NCBI GenBank assembly: GCA_031394045.1 | Contig: JANMWN010000127.1 | Location: forward strand, 1 to 28,750 | Length of the DNA: 28,750 bases | Direction: 5' to 3' | Source of the DNA: JANYIP01 sp031394045 | GTDB taxonomy: Bacteria > Actinomycetota > Actinomycetes > Prado026 | Shown: positions 7,366 to 15,015 of the stretch, piece after piece | Layout of the letters: each line of letters opens with the position of its first letter | Numbering within the stretch: the stretch's first letter is position 1 | Notes under the pieces: generated by a model | Seen by the model: the letters and a program-made list of their open reading frames with translations, nothing else | Told to the model about the DNA's origin: nothing | The model's database searches: none | Made by a program: the position numbers and the translations under genes

Positions 7366-9035
7366 CCAGCCTCCCAGCGTGGGTCATCCACGAGTGCCGT
7401 GCTGGGCACGCCCGTCCCCGGTCGGCGCCCGCCGCCTACGAGCTCGGAGCGCATCTTCGGTGCGGCCTCCAGAGCGCTCAGCAGAACGCTGCCCTCCAGC
7501 CGGAGCACGGTGCTGTCGACGCTCGTGGTCACCGTCGCGTTGCGCGGTACGTTGTCAAGGAGGCCGACCTCGCCGAACCACTCACCCGGTCCGAGCCGGA
7601 TCACCTCGCTGCCGTCGCGGTGCACGACGACCTCACCTTCGACCACGATGTAGAACGCGTGCGCCGGGGCACCCTGCACGACGATGTCGACGCCCGGTGG
7701 CAGCGGACAGATCTGAGCAGCCGCAGCGAGCTCCTCGAGCACGATCTGCGGCGCGTCCTGCGCGAGAGGCACCTTCTCGATGACAGCCACCCGCGACGCC
7801 AGAACCTCCGCTCGGCGGCGACTGATCGCATCGAGACCGCGAAGCCCGGCCAGGCTCAGCACCGTGACGACGACGGCGGCCACGCCCATGACCATCAGGC
7901 TGGTCGTCAGCGAGGTCCGGCCGATCAGGATCGGTGCGATCACGGCGCCCGCGACCATGGCCGCGACCGACATCGAGTCGTAGAGACCCATGACGCGGCC
8001 GAGTAGATCAGCCGGGACGACGCGGGCAAGCGTCGTCTCGGTCACCACCTCACAGGCGACCAGGCCGATGCCACCGAGGACCGTCACGACGACGGCGACC
8101 GCGACCGCGTCAGAACGCGCGTAGACCAGCTGGGTGGCGCAGAACAGCGCTGCCATGCCCACGGCGATTCGCGAGACCTTGCTGCTCGTGGACAGCCGCG
8201 CATTGACCAGGACGCTCAGCAGGCCGCCGAGACCCGTGGCGGCAAGCAGGTAGCCGTAGCCCGCGGCGCCGAGCCCCAGCGACTGCTCGGCGTAGAGCAC
8301 GAGCTGCACCGTCTGCGCCCCGTAGGTGAGCTCGACCATCGCGACGATGACGAACAACGGAACGACGAAGGGGGTTCGCCACACGGTCGCGAACCCCTCC
8401 TTCAGCTGTGAGGAGGCTCCCGAGTCCTCGACCGTCGCCGCCCGTATCGGACGTCGGCGGAGCAGGGAGACCAGCATGGCCGAGATCACGAAGGTGAAGG
8501 CGTTGACCACGAAGGCCACCCAGGTGGCCGCCACCGTGAGCAGGATCGCCCCGATGGCAGGTCCGACCACGACTCCGAGCTCCTGCACGGTGTGCAGGAG
8601 GGCGTTGGCCGGTCCGATGCGCGACTCGCCGACGAGCCGGGGCAGCAGAGCCATCGCGGCCGGCCGCTCGGCCGCCCCGGCGATCGAAGAGACAGCCGTG
8701 AGCGCGATGACGACGATGATCGGGCTCTGGGCCGCGACTGCGGCAGCGAGCGCGAACATCAGAACCGTGCGCACCAGGTCGCCGACCAGCAGCACGGTAC
8801 GGCGGTCGAAGCGGTCGGCAATCACGCCACCGAACGGGCCGAGCAGCGCGTACGGAAGCAGCCGGAAGATCGTCGCGGCGCCCACCCAGGCCCCTGAGCC
8901 GGTGGCCAGGTAGACGTATGCGAGCAGCGCTGCGTTGTACAGCCAGTCGCCCGTCTGCGAGGCTGCGCTCGCGCCGATGAGAAGTCGGGCGTCACGAATC
9001 GCGAGAACACTGCGATATGCGCCTGAGCCCAGCAC
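7362..9035 (-). CDS. MFS transporter with C-terminal cyclic-nucleotide-binding domain
   Basis: 557 residues. About 400 residues form a 12-helix MFS transporter, with the loop motif GGVIADRFDRRTVLL near residue 70 and GLYDSMSVAAM in the second half. Residues about 430-535 form a cNMP-binding domain: IVVQGAPAHAFYIVVEGEVVVHRDG, LGPGEWFGEVGLLDNVPRNATVTT, the phosphate-binding cassette pattern. Such fusions occur in actinobacteria, but ligand control of transport is untested as far as I know. GTG start at 9035 with no clear ribosome site, so a nearby start cannot be excluded. The ligase gene overlaps its 3' end. The N-terminal half resembles drug/macrolide exporters (enterobactin exporter type). 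Confidence 0.9.
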   Translation of the reverse strand: MLGSGAYRSVLAIRDARLLIGASAASQTGDWLYNAALLAYVYLATGSGAWVGAATIFRLLPYALLGPFGGVIADRFDRRTVLLVGDLVRTVLMFALAAAVAAQSPIIVVIALTAVSSIAGAAERPAAMALLPRLVGESRIGPANALLHTVQELGVVVGPAIGAILLTVAATWVAFVVNAFTFVISAMLVSLLRRRPIRAATVEDSGASSQLKEGFATVWRTPFVVPLFVIVAMVELTYGAQTVQLVLYAEQSLGLGAAGYGYLLAATGLGGLLSVLVNARLSTSSKVSRIAVGMAALFCATQLVYARSDAVAVAVVVTVLGGIGLVACEVVTETTLARVVPADLLGRVMGLYDSMSVAAMVAGAVIAPILIGRTSLTTSLMVMGVAAVVVTVLSLAGLRGLDAISRRRAEVLASRVAVIEKVPLAQDAPQIVLEELAAAAQICPLPPGVDIVVQGAPAHAFYIVVEGEVVVHRDGSEVIRLGPGEWFGEVGLLDNVPRNATVTTSVDSTVLRLEGSVLLSALEAAPKMRSELVGGGRRPGTGVPSTALVDDPRWEAG

Positions 9036-9223
9036 GCGCGGATCGTATCCGCTGGGCGGTGCCTGAGTGGGCGAACGTCCAGGACGGTACGAAGTCCCGT
9101 AAGCCGATCGGGCGATGGGGAAGGGCCCGAACAGCGGTCAAGGCGACGTCGGTCTGATCCCTCGCCGTGCGAACCCCGGCCGCTGACGCAGGAGACAGCT
9201 GTCTGTGGCCGGCCTGTAGTCGA

Positions 9224-10339
9224 TCATCTTGTGCGCAACGTCAGGGCGACCCGGTCGTGGTCGGCGAGCGCGCCGTCCTCTACCAACGCCACCCAACCAC
9301 CGCGGCGCAGGACGGTCTCGATCAGCTCGTCGATCGCGTCGTCGATGACGTCGGGGTGCTCGACGTCGTCAGCGGGGCTCAGCAGCTCCCCGCTGACGTC
9401 GACCCGCGCCGGGTAGAAGTACCCCTCCTCGACTGCGAGCATCTCGGGCCGCTCCGCCTGGGCGGCCAGCCAGGCCGAGGCGATGCCGGAGACCGCCCGC
9501 TGCCCGCTGGCCCTCTCCTCGAGCAAGGCGAGGGCTTCCTGTTGCCGGGACCGCAGGTAGCCCTCCATCACGAGGCGGATCCGTGGCACCAGGTCGGCGA
9601 TCGGCGCGGTCACCATGCTCCCGTGGACGAAACCCGCCAGACGGCCGAGGTTGGCGGAGAGCCCTCGGAACTCGGCCAGCTCCCGTTCGGTGCCGACCAG
9701 GACAAGGGGAGCCGGGTGGACCCTGAGGTACGAACCGAGCGCCCGGTCGACCTCGCGGTAGAAGGACTTCCGCTCCTGCACGCGCATCCCCCGCTGACCG
9801 CGCTGCGCAGTCTCGGCGCCCGATGCGAGGCGGGGGAACGACCGACCGGCTGCAGGGTTGAGGTCGCCACCCACGCCGTCGAACAGCCGCGCCTCGTGCT
9901 GGCTCAACGTCAGGACGACATGTCGCGGCGTCTGGTGCAGGGCCCTCACGAGGTCTCGCGTGGCGAACGTGCGGTCGACGACGACACGGTCCACGACGAG
10001 CACGTTCAGGTGGACCAGGGCGCGAGTGGCCGCCGAGACAAAGATCGCGATCGCCTCGGTGGCCGGTCCGTGGCCCGCTTCCCGGGCGAGATCGGCGAGC
10101 GGCCGCAGGATCGTTCCACGGACTCCGGGAAGGGACTCAGACATCAGCCGCGCCTCGGCGTCCCTGGCCATCCCGAGCAGCCGCTCGGCATCCTCGGGCA
10201 GCATCCGCGATGCAGGCGTGGTCGACATCAGCAGGCTCACGGCTGGGTAGCTCTCGATGGCCTGGAGCAACGTGACCATGCTGGGGGTCGGCAGCGCCGG
10301 AAGCAGGCGGGTGGGGAGATCAGCGGGCTGGGTGGTCAT
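9224..10339 (-). CDS. baeRF-family protein (bacterial archaeo-eukaryotic release factor-like)
   Basis: 371 residues from ATG 10339, chosen because CAGGAGGACC sits just upstream and because it forms an ATGA overlap with the TerC stop; a longer reading from 10420 would intrude deeply into terC. Features resemble baeRF family 3: an N-terminal helical part, then RALHQTPRHVVLTLSQHEARLFDG, a basic proline/glycine segment, FYREVDRALGSYL...LVLVGTERELAEFRGLS, and a C-terminal domain ending IDELIETVLRRGGWVALVEDG (eRF1 domain 3/L7Ae-like end). The family is linked by comparative genomics to ribosome-related stress functions, but biochemical roles are not firmly known. Coupling to a riboswitch-controlled terC suggests expression under metal stress. 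Confidence 0.75.
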   Translation of the reverse strand: MTTQPADLPTRLLPALPTPSMVTLLQAIESYPAVSLLMSTTPASRMLPEDAERLLGMARDAEARLMSESLPGVRGTILRPLADLAREAGHGPATEAIAIFVSAATRALVHLNVLVVDRVVVDRTFATRDLVRALHQTPRHVVLTLSQHEARLFDGVGGDLNPAAGRSFPRLASGAETAQRGQRGMRVQERKSFYREVDRALGSYLRVHPAPLVLVGTERELAEFRGLSANLGRLAGFVHGSMVTAPIADLVPRIRLVMEGYLRSRQQEALALLEERASGQRAVSGIASAWLAAQAERPEMLAVEEGYFYPARVDVSGELLSPADDVEHPDVIDDAIDELIETVLRRGGWVALVEDGALADHDRVALTLRTR

Positions 10340-11310
10340 GACGGTCCTCCTGAGGAGATCGACGGGTTGCTTGTCTCGGAGATGGGAATCTGCGCGTCCG
10401 AGTCGTTCTTGGTACGCCACAAGCTCGCGGCGACCGACCCGAGGACGAGGGCCCCGATCACGCTGAGGGACAAGGTGATCGGGATCTTGTAGACGTCGTG
10501 GAGCAGCATCTTGACGCCGACGAACACGAGCACCGCGGCCAACCCGACCTTGAGGTAGACGAAGCGGTGCATGAGGTCTGCGAGCAGGAAGTACATGGCA
10601 CGCAGACCGAGGATTGCGAAGGCGTTGCTGGTGAAGACGAGGAACGGGTCCTGGGTGACGGCGAAGATTGCGGGGATCGAGTCGACCGCGAAGATCAGGT
10701 CGGTGGTCTCCACGAGCACGAGGACGGTGAACAGCGGCGTGGCCAGCCAGCGGCCGTTCTCCCGGACCCAGAACTTGGTGCCGTGCCAGGTCGGTGTGCT
10801 GGGGATGATTCGCCGCGTAAGTCGGAGCATGGGGTGCCGGGTCGGGTCGGAGTGGGAGTTGCGGGTCCGGAACATCTGGATGCCGGTGACGACGAGGAAC
10901 GCGCCGAAGACGTAGAGGACCCAGGCAAACCGGTCGATGAGTACGGCGCCGCCGGCGATGAAGGCTGCGCGCATGACGAGCGCACCGAGGACGCCGAAGA
11001 AGAGGACGCGGTGCTGGTAGGCCCGAGGGACGGCGAAGGCGGCGAAGATGAGGGCGAAGACTAAGACGTTGTCGACGGCCAGGCTCTTCTCGATGACGTA
11101 TCCGGCGTAGTACTCGCCGGCCGCCTCGGAACCGAACATCCGCCAGACGACCACGCCGAAGCCCAGCCCGAGACTCACCCAGACGACGGACCAGAGGGCA
11201 GCTTCGCGGAGGGACACGACCCGCTCACCCCGGTGCGCCAGCAGGTCGATCGCGAGCATGATCAGGATCACCGCGACCACGGCGAACCACAACCACGGGG
11301 GAACGGACAC
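10336..11310 (-). CDS. TerC-family membrane protein, probable manganese exporter
   Basis: 324 residues, the usual TerC/Alx length, with about nine hydrophobic segments. Family motifs: EKSLAVDNVLVFALIF (first acidic membrane motif), VETTDLIFAVDSIPAIFAVTQDPFLVFTSNAFAILGLRAMYFLL (second motif, nearly invariant in TerC). A charged loop lies between them. The C-terminus is hydrophilic. GTG start at 11310 with CCGGAGG at about 11314-11320. Family members such as Alx export Mn(II), and the leader carries a yybP-ykoY element that senses Mn(II), which supports this role. Overlaps the baeRF gene by 4 bases. Confidence 0.93.
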   Translation of the reverse strand: MSVPPWLWFAVVAVILIMLAIDLLAHRGERVVSLREAALWSVVWVSLGLGFGVVVWRMFGSEAAGEYYAGYVIEKSLAVDNVLVFALIFAAFAVPRAYQHRVLFFGVLGALVMRAAFIAGGAVLIDRFAWVLYVFGAFLVVTGIQMFRTRNSHSDPTRHPMLRLTRRIIPSTPTWHGTKFWVRENGRWLATPLFTVLVLVETTDLIFAVDSIPAIFAVTQDPFLVFTSNAFAILGLRAMYFLLADLMHRFVYLKVGLAAVLVFVGVKMLLHDVYKIPITLSLSVIGALVLGSVAASLWRTKNDSDAQIPISETSNPSISSGGPS

Positions 11311-11339
11311 GGGACAGCCTCCGGTTTCGAATGCGAACC

Positions 11340-11450
11340 GAAGGTCTCCCCCGGTGCCGGCTCCTCGCCGGTCACCCGCTCACGCCGGGCCTGCCCGGTC
11401 ACCCGGTCGGGCCGTACTGACGACGAGAACGTCCTGGGGTACTCCCCTTC
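11340..11450 (-). promoter_or_regulatory. yybP-ykoY (manganese) riboswitch upstream of terC
   Basis: Read on the minus strand, the leader contains the hallmarks of RF00080 in order: GAAGGGGAGTA at the 5' side, CGTCAGTACGGCC in the middle, GC-rich hairpins, and GGGAGACCTTCGG at the 3' side. The 5' GAAGG (11450-11446) pairs with the 3' CCTTC (11344-11340), closing P1. A short stem between the aptamer and the GGAGG site (CGGTT...AACCG) could be the expression platform. The class turns on Mn(II) exporters when Mn(II) is high. Exact limits were set by eye. Confidence 0.9.
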
Positions 11451-11526
11451 ACACGCCGAACGGGTCGGCGTCGCCGGCAAGGTCTTCTTATCGGCTGCAC
11501 TCAGTTTCAGGTATTCGCTTGCCTAT

Positions 11527-11631
11527 GTCAAGGGGAGTGCCTGGACGTTCCTGCGCAACCACGGGCACGTACTCCTCGCCGTCGGTCCGGACCCCACCGC
11601 GCGGGTGCGCAGAAGGTCCAGTCGCAAGTAG
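11527..11631 (+). pseudogene. Truncated winged-helix (MarR/ArsR-like) regulator remnant
   Basis: The frame ending at TAG 11631 reads AWTFLRNHGHVLLAVGPDP followed by TARVR. This closely follows the first helices of an actinobacterial winged-HTH family (TWTFLTNHARVLLCIARDP-type N-terminus). After TARVR the usual DIA...ITER recognition helix is missing; RRRSSRK and a stop follow. About 35 residues remain of a protein normally 110-200 residues long, with no good start codon. The flanks hold nothing that restores the frame. I read it as a decayed fragment between the TerC leader and the agmatinase operon. Confidence 0.5.
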
Positions 11632-11693
11632 CCTGACCAAGCCGACAACCTTGTCCGTCAGAGCGGGGGCAACCCCAGCGCCGGAGGCAACAC

Positions 11694-12656
11694 ATGGCAG
11701 ACGAACCGACACAAGGTCCGACGGATGCCACCCGGATCCCTCGGTATGCCGGGCCGGCTACATTCGCCCGCCTCCCTCGAACCGATGAGGTCTCCCGCTG
11801 CGACGTGGCCGTGCTGGGGGTTCCCTTCGACTCCGGCGTCTCCTACCGGCCGGGCGCCCGCTTCGGCCCCGCGCACATCAGAGCCTCGTCCAAACTGCTC
11901 CGCCCGTACAACCCGGGCCTTGAAGTGGAGCCGTTCGCTCGCCAACAGGTCGCCGACGCGGGCGACGTCGCAGTAAACCCTTTCGACATCAACGAGGCCA
12001 TCGCAACCATCGAGGCGGCCTCAGACGAGCTCCGCGCCGACGGTGCAGCCTTGTTGACCATCGGCGGTGACCACACGATTGCGTTGCCGTTGTTGCGTTC
12101 TCTCGCGCGCGACCATGGGCCGATCGCTGTCCTGCACTTCGACGCCCACCTCGACACGTGGGACACCTACTTCGGGGCGCCCTACACCCACGGCACTCCC
12201 TTTCGACGCGCCTCGGAGGAAGGCCTTCTCGACCAAGAGCGCTGCTTGCATATGGGGATCCGCGGCCCGCTCTACGCCGCGCAAGACCTCGAGGACGACC
12301 GCGTCCTGGGCTTCCAGGTGATCCGCTCGGACGACTACGAAACCGACGGGGTGGCCAGTCTGGTCCAGCGGATGCGGAGCCGCTTGGAGGGGGGACCGGT
12401 GTACGTCTCTGTTGACATCGACGTTCTTGACCCGGCTCACGCGCCAGGGACAGGTACTCCGGAGGCCGGAGGGCTGACCAGCCGGGAACTGTTGAACACG
12501 CTGCGCGGCCTCGTAGGCATCAAGGTCGTCGGTGCTGACATCGTCGAGGTGGCACCTGCCTACGACCAAGCCGAGATCACCGGAATTGCCGCGGCCCATG
12601 TCGCCTATGAGTTGTTGTCCGTCTTGGCGCTCAACCGAGGGCTCGTCCCGGCATGA
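11694..12656 (+). CDS. speB: Agmatinase-family ureohydrolase (guanidino hydrolase)
   Basis: 320 residues with the full binuclear Mn site of the arginase/agmatinase fold: GGDHT (124-128), DAHLD (150-154) and VDIDVLD (Asp240, Asp242), then PGTGTPEAGG, typical of agmatinases. The N-terminal PFDSGVSYRPGARFGPAHIR also matches. The family removes urea from a guanidino compound (agmatine, guanidinobutyrate, guanidinopropionate and others), and the symbol reflects the family only. ATG 11694 has GGAGG about 10 bases upstream. The next gene starts inside its stop (ATGA). The following amidase, permease and amidohydrolase suggest catabolism of a dedicated guanidino substrate rather than general polyamine synthesis. 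Confidence 0.92.
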   Translation: MADEPTQGPTDATRIPRYAGPATFARLPRTDEVSRCDVAVLGVPFDSGVSYRPGARFGPAHIRASSKLLRPYNPGLEVEPFARQQVADAGDVAVNPFDINEAIATIEAASDELRADGAALLTIGGDHTIALPLLRSLARDHGPIAVLHFDAHLDTWDTYFGAPYTHGTPFRRASEEGLLDQERCLHMGIRGPLYAAQDLEDDRVLGFQVIRSDDYETDGVASLVQRMRSRLEGGPVYVSVDIDVLDPAHAPGTGTPEAGGLTSRELLNTLRGLVGIKVVGADIVEVAPAYDQAEITGIAAAHVAYELLSVLALNRGLVPA

Positions 12657-13522
12657 GTACTGTCGTCGTCGCTTGCTGCCAGGTCGCTCCTGTCATCGGG
12701 GAACGCGCTGTCAACATGGAGATCATCGCCTCCGCGGTGCAGGGCGCCGCCGCCCTTGGCAGCAACGTGGTGGTCCTGCCGGAACTAGTGACCAGCGGAT
12801 ACCTGTTTGCCGACAGAGATGAGGCCCGCGCCAACGCCGAGCCCGCGGATGGCCCGGCCCTGACTCTGTGGCGACAGCTGGCCGCCGACCACCAGCTGAT
12901 CATCGTGGGTGGCTTCTGCGAGCTCGACGCCGACGGAGACTTGCGCAACAGCGCCGCCATCGTTGACAAGAGCGGTCTGCGGGCGGTCTACCGCAAGGCT
13001 CACCTCTGGGACGCAGAGCGCCTCATCTTCAAGGCGGGGGACGCCCCCCCGCCCGTTGTCGAGACTGAGTTCGGGCGCGTGAGCACGATGATCTGCTACG
13101 ACCTGGAGTTCCCCGAGTGGGTTCGGTTGCCTGCGCTTTCCGGCGCCCAACTGCTCTGCGCACCAGTGAACTGGCCAGCTTCCCCGCGCCCGGACGGAGA
13201 GCGCCCGGCCGAGGTCATTCGAGTCCAGGCTGACGCGGCGGTCAACCGGATGTTCATTGCCGCCTGCGACCGAGTGGGCTCCGAGCGGGGCGTCGAGTGG
13301 GTCGGCGGCTCAGTGGTGGTCGATGCCGACGGCTGGCCACTTGCTGGGGCGCAGGCATCAACCGAAGCGATGACCATCTCCGCACGGTGTCGGCTCGAGG
13401 ATGCCAGCGACAAAGCCATCGGCGGCCTCAGCGACACCCACGCCGACCGGCGGCCGGAGCTGTACGGGCCTGTCGCCGAAAGGTTGCTCGAAACCCCACC
13501 CGTCTCCCGCTCCAGGGTGTAG
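12653..13522 (+). CDS. Nitrilase-superfamily carbon-nitrogen hydrolase
   Basis: 289 residues with the Glu-Lys-Cys triad of the C-N hydrolase fold: Glu44 in LPELVTSGY, Lys115 in VYRKAHLWD and Cys148 in MICYDLEFPE. Length and motif spacing suit an aliphatic amidase or N-carbamoyl/omega-amidase branch rather than a true nitrilase. Start ATG overlaps the ureohydrolase stop by 4 bases, so the two are coupled. In agmatine and guanidinobutyrate routes, a nitrilase-fold amidase often acts on the amide or carbamoyl product next to the ureohydrolase. The actual substrate is not visible. Confidence 0.88.
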   Translation: MSTVVVACCQVAPVIGERAVNMEIIASAVQGAAALGSNVVVLPELVTSGYLFADRDEARANAEPADGPALTLWRQLAADHQLIIVGGFCELDADGDLRNSAAIVDKSGLRAVYRKAHLWDAERLIFKAGDAPPPVVETEFGRVSTMICYDLEFPEWVRLPALSGAQLLCAPVNWPASPRPDGERPAEVIRVQADAAVNRMFIAACDRVGSERGVEWVGGSVVVDADGWPLAGAQASTEAMTISARCRLEDASDKAIGGLSDTHADRRPELYGPVAERLLETPPVSRSRV

Positions 13523-13560
13523 GAAAGTGGTCCGCGTTGTGGACCAACGAAGGAGAGACC

Positions 13561-15015
13561 ATGTCCACCGAGATCGAGGAGCAGGGCATCGAGCCGATGC
13601 AGCCCGCCGGCATCGAGGTGCACTCGATCGACTGGGTTCCCAATGAGGAAAGGCACGGGCAAGTTCGTCATCTCGGCGCGATCTGGTTCGTCGGCAACAT
13701 CAATCTGACCGCCATGGCCACCGGGGTCGTCGCGTTGAGCATCGGCACGAGCCTGATGTGGACGATCATCGCCACGATTCTCGGCTCGCTGTTCGGTACC
13801 TTCTTCATGGCCTTCCACTCGGCACAGGGACCGCAGCTAGGACTCCCGCAGCTCGTCCAGTCGCGGCCCCAGTTTGGTTACGTCGGGGCCGCAATCACCG
13901 TGTGGATCTTCGCGTTGATCAACTACGTGGCCTACAACACCTCCGATGCAATCCTGTCCGGAGACGCGTTCAGCACCCTGTTCGGGATCAACCGAAGCGT
14001 CGGCTACTTCCTCGCCGCAGCTGTTGCCGCGGCGATCGCACTGTTCGGCTATCACTGGATCCACCGGGTGAATCGCTTCCTCACCTGGCCGCTCCTCGCG
14101 ATCATGGCGGTCCTGACCGTCGCAGCGCTTTCCGACTCCGCGCTTTCCGCAGGCGCATTCTCACTCGGGGACTTCCAGACGGCCCAGTTCATGACGGTCT
14201 TCGTCATCGTGGCCGGTTTCCAGCTGGGCTGGGCTCCGTATGTCTCGGACTACTCGCGATACCTGCCGGCGACCGTCGGGGTGAAGAGCACGTTCTGGTG
14301 GACCTACCTGCCCAGTGGGCTTTCAGCCATCTGGGTGTTCGTCCTCGGGGCAGTGATGTCTAGCGCCGCTGGGGCCGACGCCACCCCCGTTGAAGCATTC
14401 AAGGCAGCCGGTGACAGCCTCTTCAAGGGGTTCGGTTGGATCGCGGTCTTCGCCCTGCTCATCGGCCTCTTGTCAGTCATGGCCATCAACCAGTACGGCG
14501 GAATGATGTCAATGATCTCGATCCGTGACTCGTTCAAGCCCGTCACGCCAGGCATCAGGATCCGCGTCATCTGCATCGCTCTCATGTTCGTCCTGGTCTG
14601 GGGCGTCGCCCAGTTCGTCGGAGTCGAGCGATTCAACACGTACTACGGCAACGTCTTGATCTTCCTGGCGTACTTGTTCACGCCGTGGACTGCGATCAAC
14701 CTCGTCGACTACTTCTACGTACGCCGTGGCGGGTACGTCATCAAGGAGATCTTCAACCCCACCGGCATCTACGGCAGGTGGGGGTGGCGCGGTCAGACTG
14801 CGTACGGCGTCGCTCTGTTGACGATGGTTCCCTTCATGGTCACCACTCCGTTCACCGGGTTCATCGCCAGCGCGATGGACGGCATCGACCTCTCCATCTT
14901 CATCGGACTTCCGGTCGCGGGCTTGCTGTACTGGTTCCTTTGCCGCGATCTCGACCTGGCGACCGAACGCCGGATGGTCGACGAGGAGGGGATCCTTCCC
15001 GTTGCCCACCACTGA
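13561..15015 (+). CDS. NCS1-family permease (purine-cytosine permease type)
   Basis: 484 residues, about 12 membrane helices. GGAGAGACC directly precedes ATG 13561, which sets this start over longer in-frame readings that would overlap the amidase gene. Hydrophilic N-terminus, then IWFVGNINLTAMATGVVALSIG (helix 1), the helix-3 region QFGYVGAAITVWIFALINYVA, NTSDAILSGDAFSTLFG, and the substrate/Na-site region FQLGWAPYVSDYSRYLP. These are typical of the cytosine/purine permease branch of NCS1. It lies 38 bases after the amidase gene and its 3' end overlaps the next gene by 14 bases. It is the probable importer for the compound broken down by the three hydrolases. Confidence 0.93.
   Translation: MSTEIEEQGIEPMQPAGIEVHSIDWVPNEERHGQVRHLGAIWFVGNINLTAMATGVVALSIGTSLMWTIIATILGSLFGTFFMAFHSAQGPQLGLPQLVQSRPQFGYVGAAITVWIFALINYVAYNTSDAILSGDAFSTLFGINRSVGYFLAAAVAAAIALFGYHWIHRVNRFLTWPLLAIMAVLTVAALSDSALSAGAFSLGDFQTAQFMTVFVIVAGFQLGWAPYVSDYSRYLPATVGVKSTFWWTYLPSGLSAIWVFVLGAVMSSAAGADATPVEAFKAAGDSLFKGFGWIAVFALLIGLLSVMAINQYGGMMSMISIRDSFKPVTPGIRIRVICIALMFVLVWGVAQFVGVERFNTYYGNVLIFLAYLFTPWTAINLVDYFYVRRGGYVIKEIFNPTGIYGRWGWRGQTAYGVALLTMVPFMVTTPFTGFIASAMDGIDLSIFIGLPVAGLLYWFLCRDLDLATERRMVDEEGILPVAHH

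Noticed and set aside
6412..7653. Plus-strand frame (413 codons) opposite the ATP-grasp gene
   Set aside because: Antisense shadow; the ATP-grasp motifs are clear on the other strand.
10340..10420. Longer start for the baeRF protein
   Set aside because: It would extend far into terC; ATG 10339 has AGGAGG and an ATGA overlap.
9167..10492. Long plus-strand frame (441 codons) opposite the baeRF gene
   Set aside because: Antisense shadow: low-complexity G/R/D/Q-rich residues, no domain, while the minus strand has a good ribosome site and family features.
11632..11693. Possible guanidine riboswitch upstream of the ureohydrolase
   Set aside because: The leader has a GGGG-CAA-CCCC hairpin but none of the ykkC or mini-ykkC signature blocks.
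13297..13560. N-terminal extension of the permease frame
   Set aside because: It overlaps the amidase gene and is Arg-rich with no permease similarity; the strong ribosome site supports ATG 13561.
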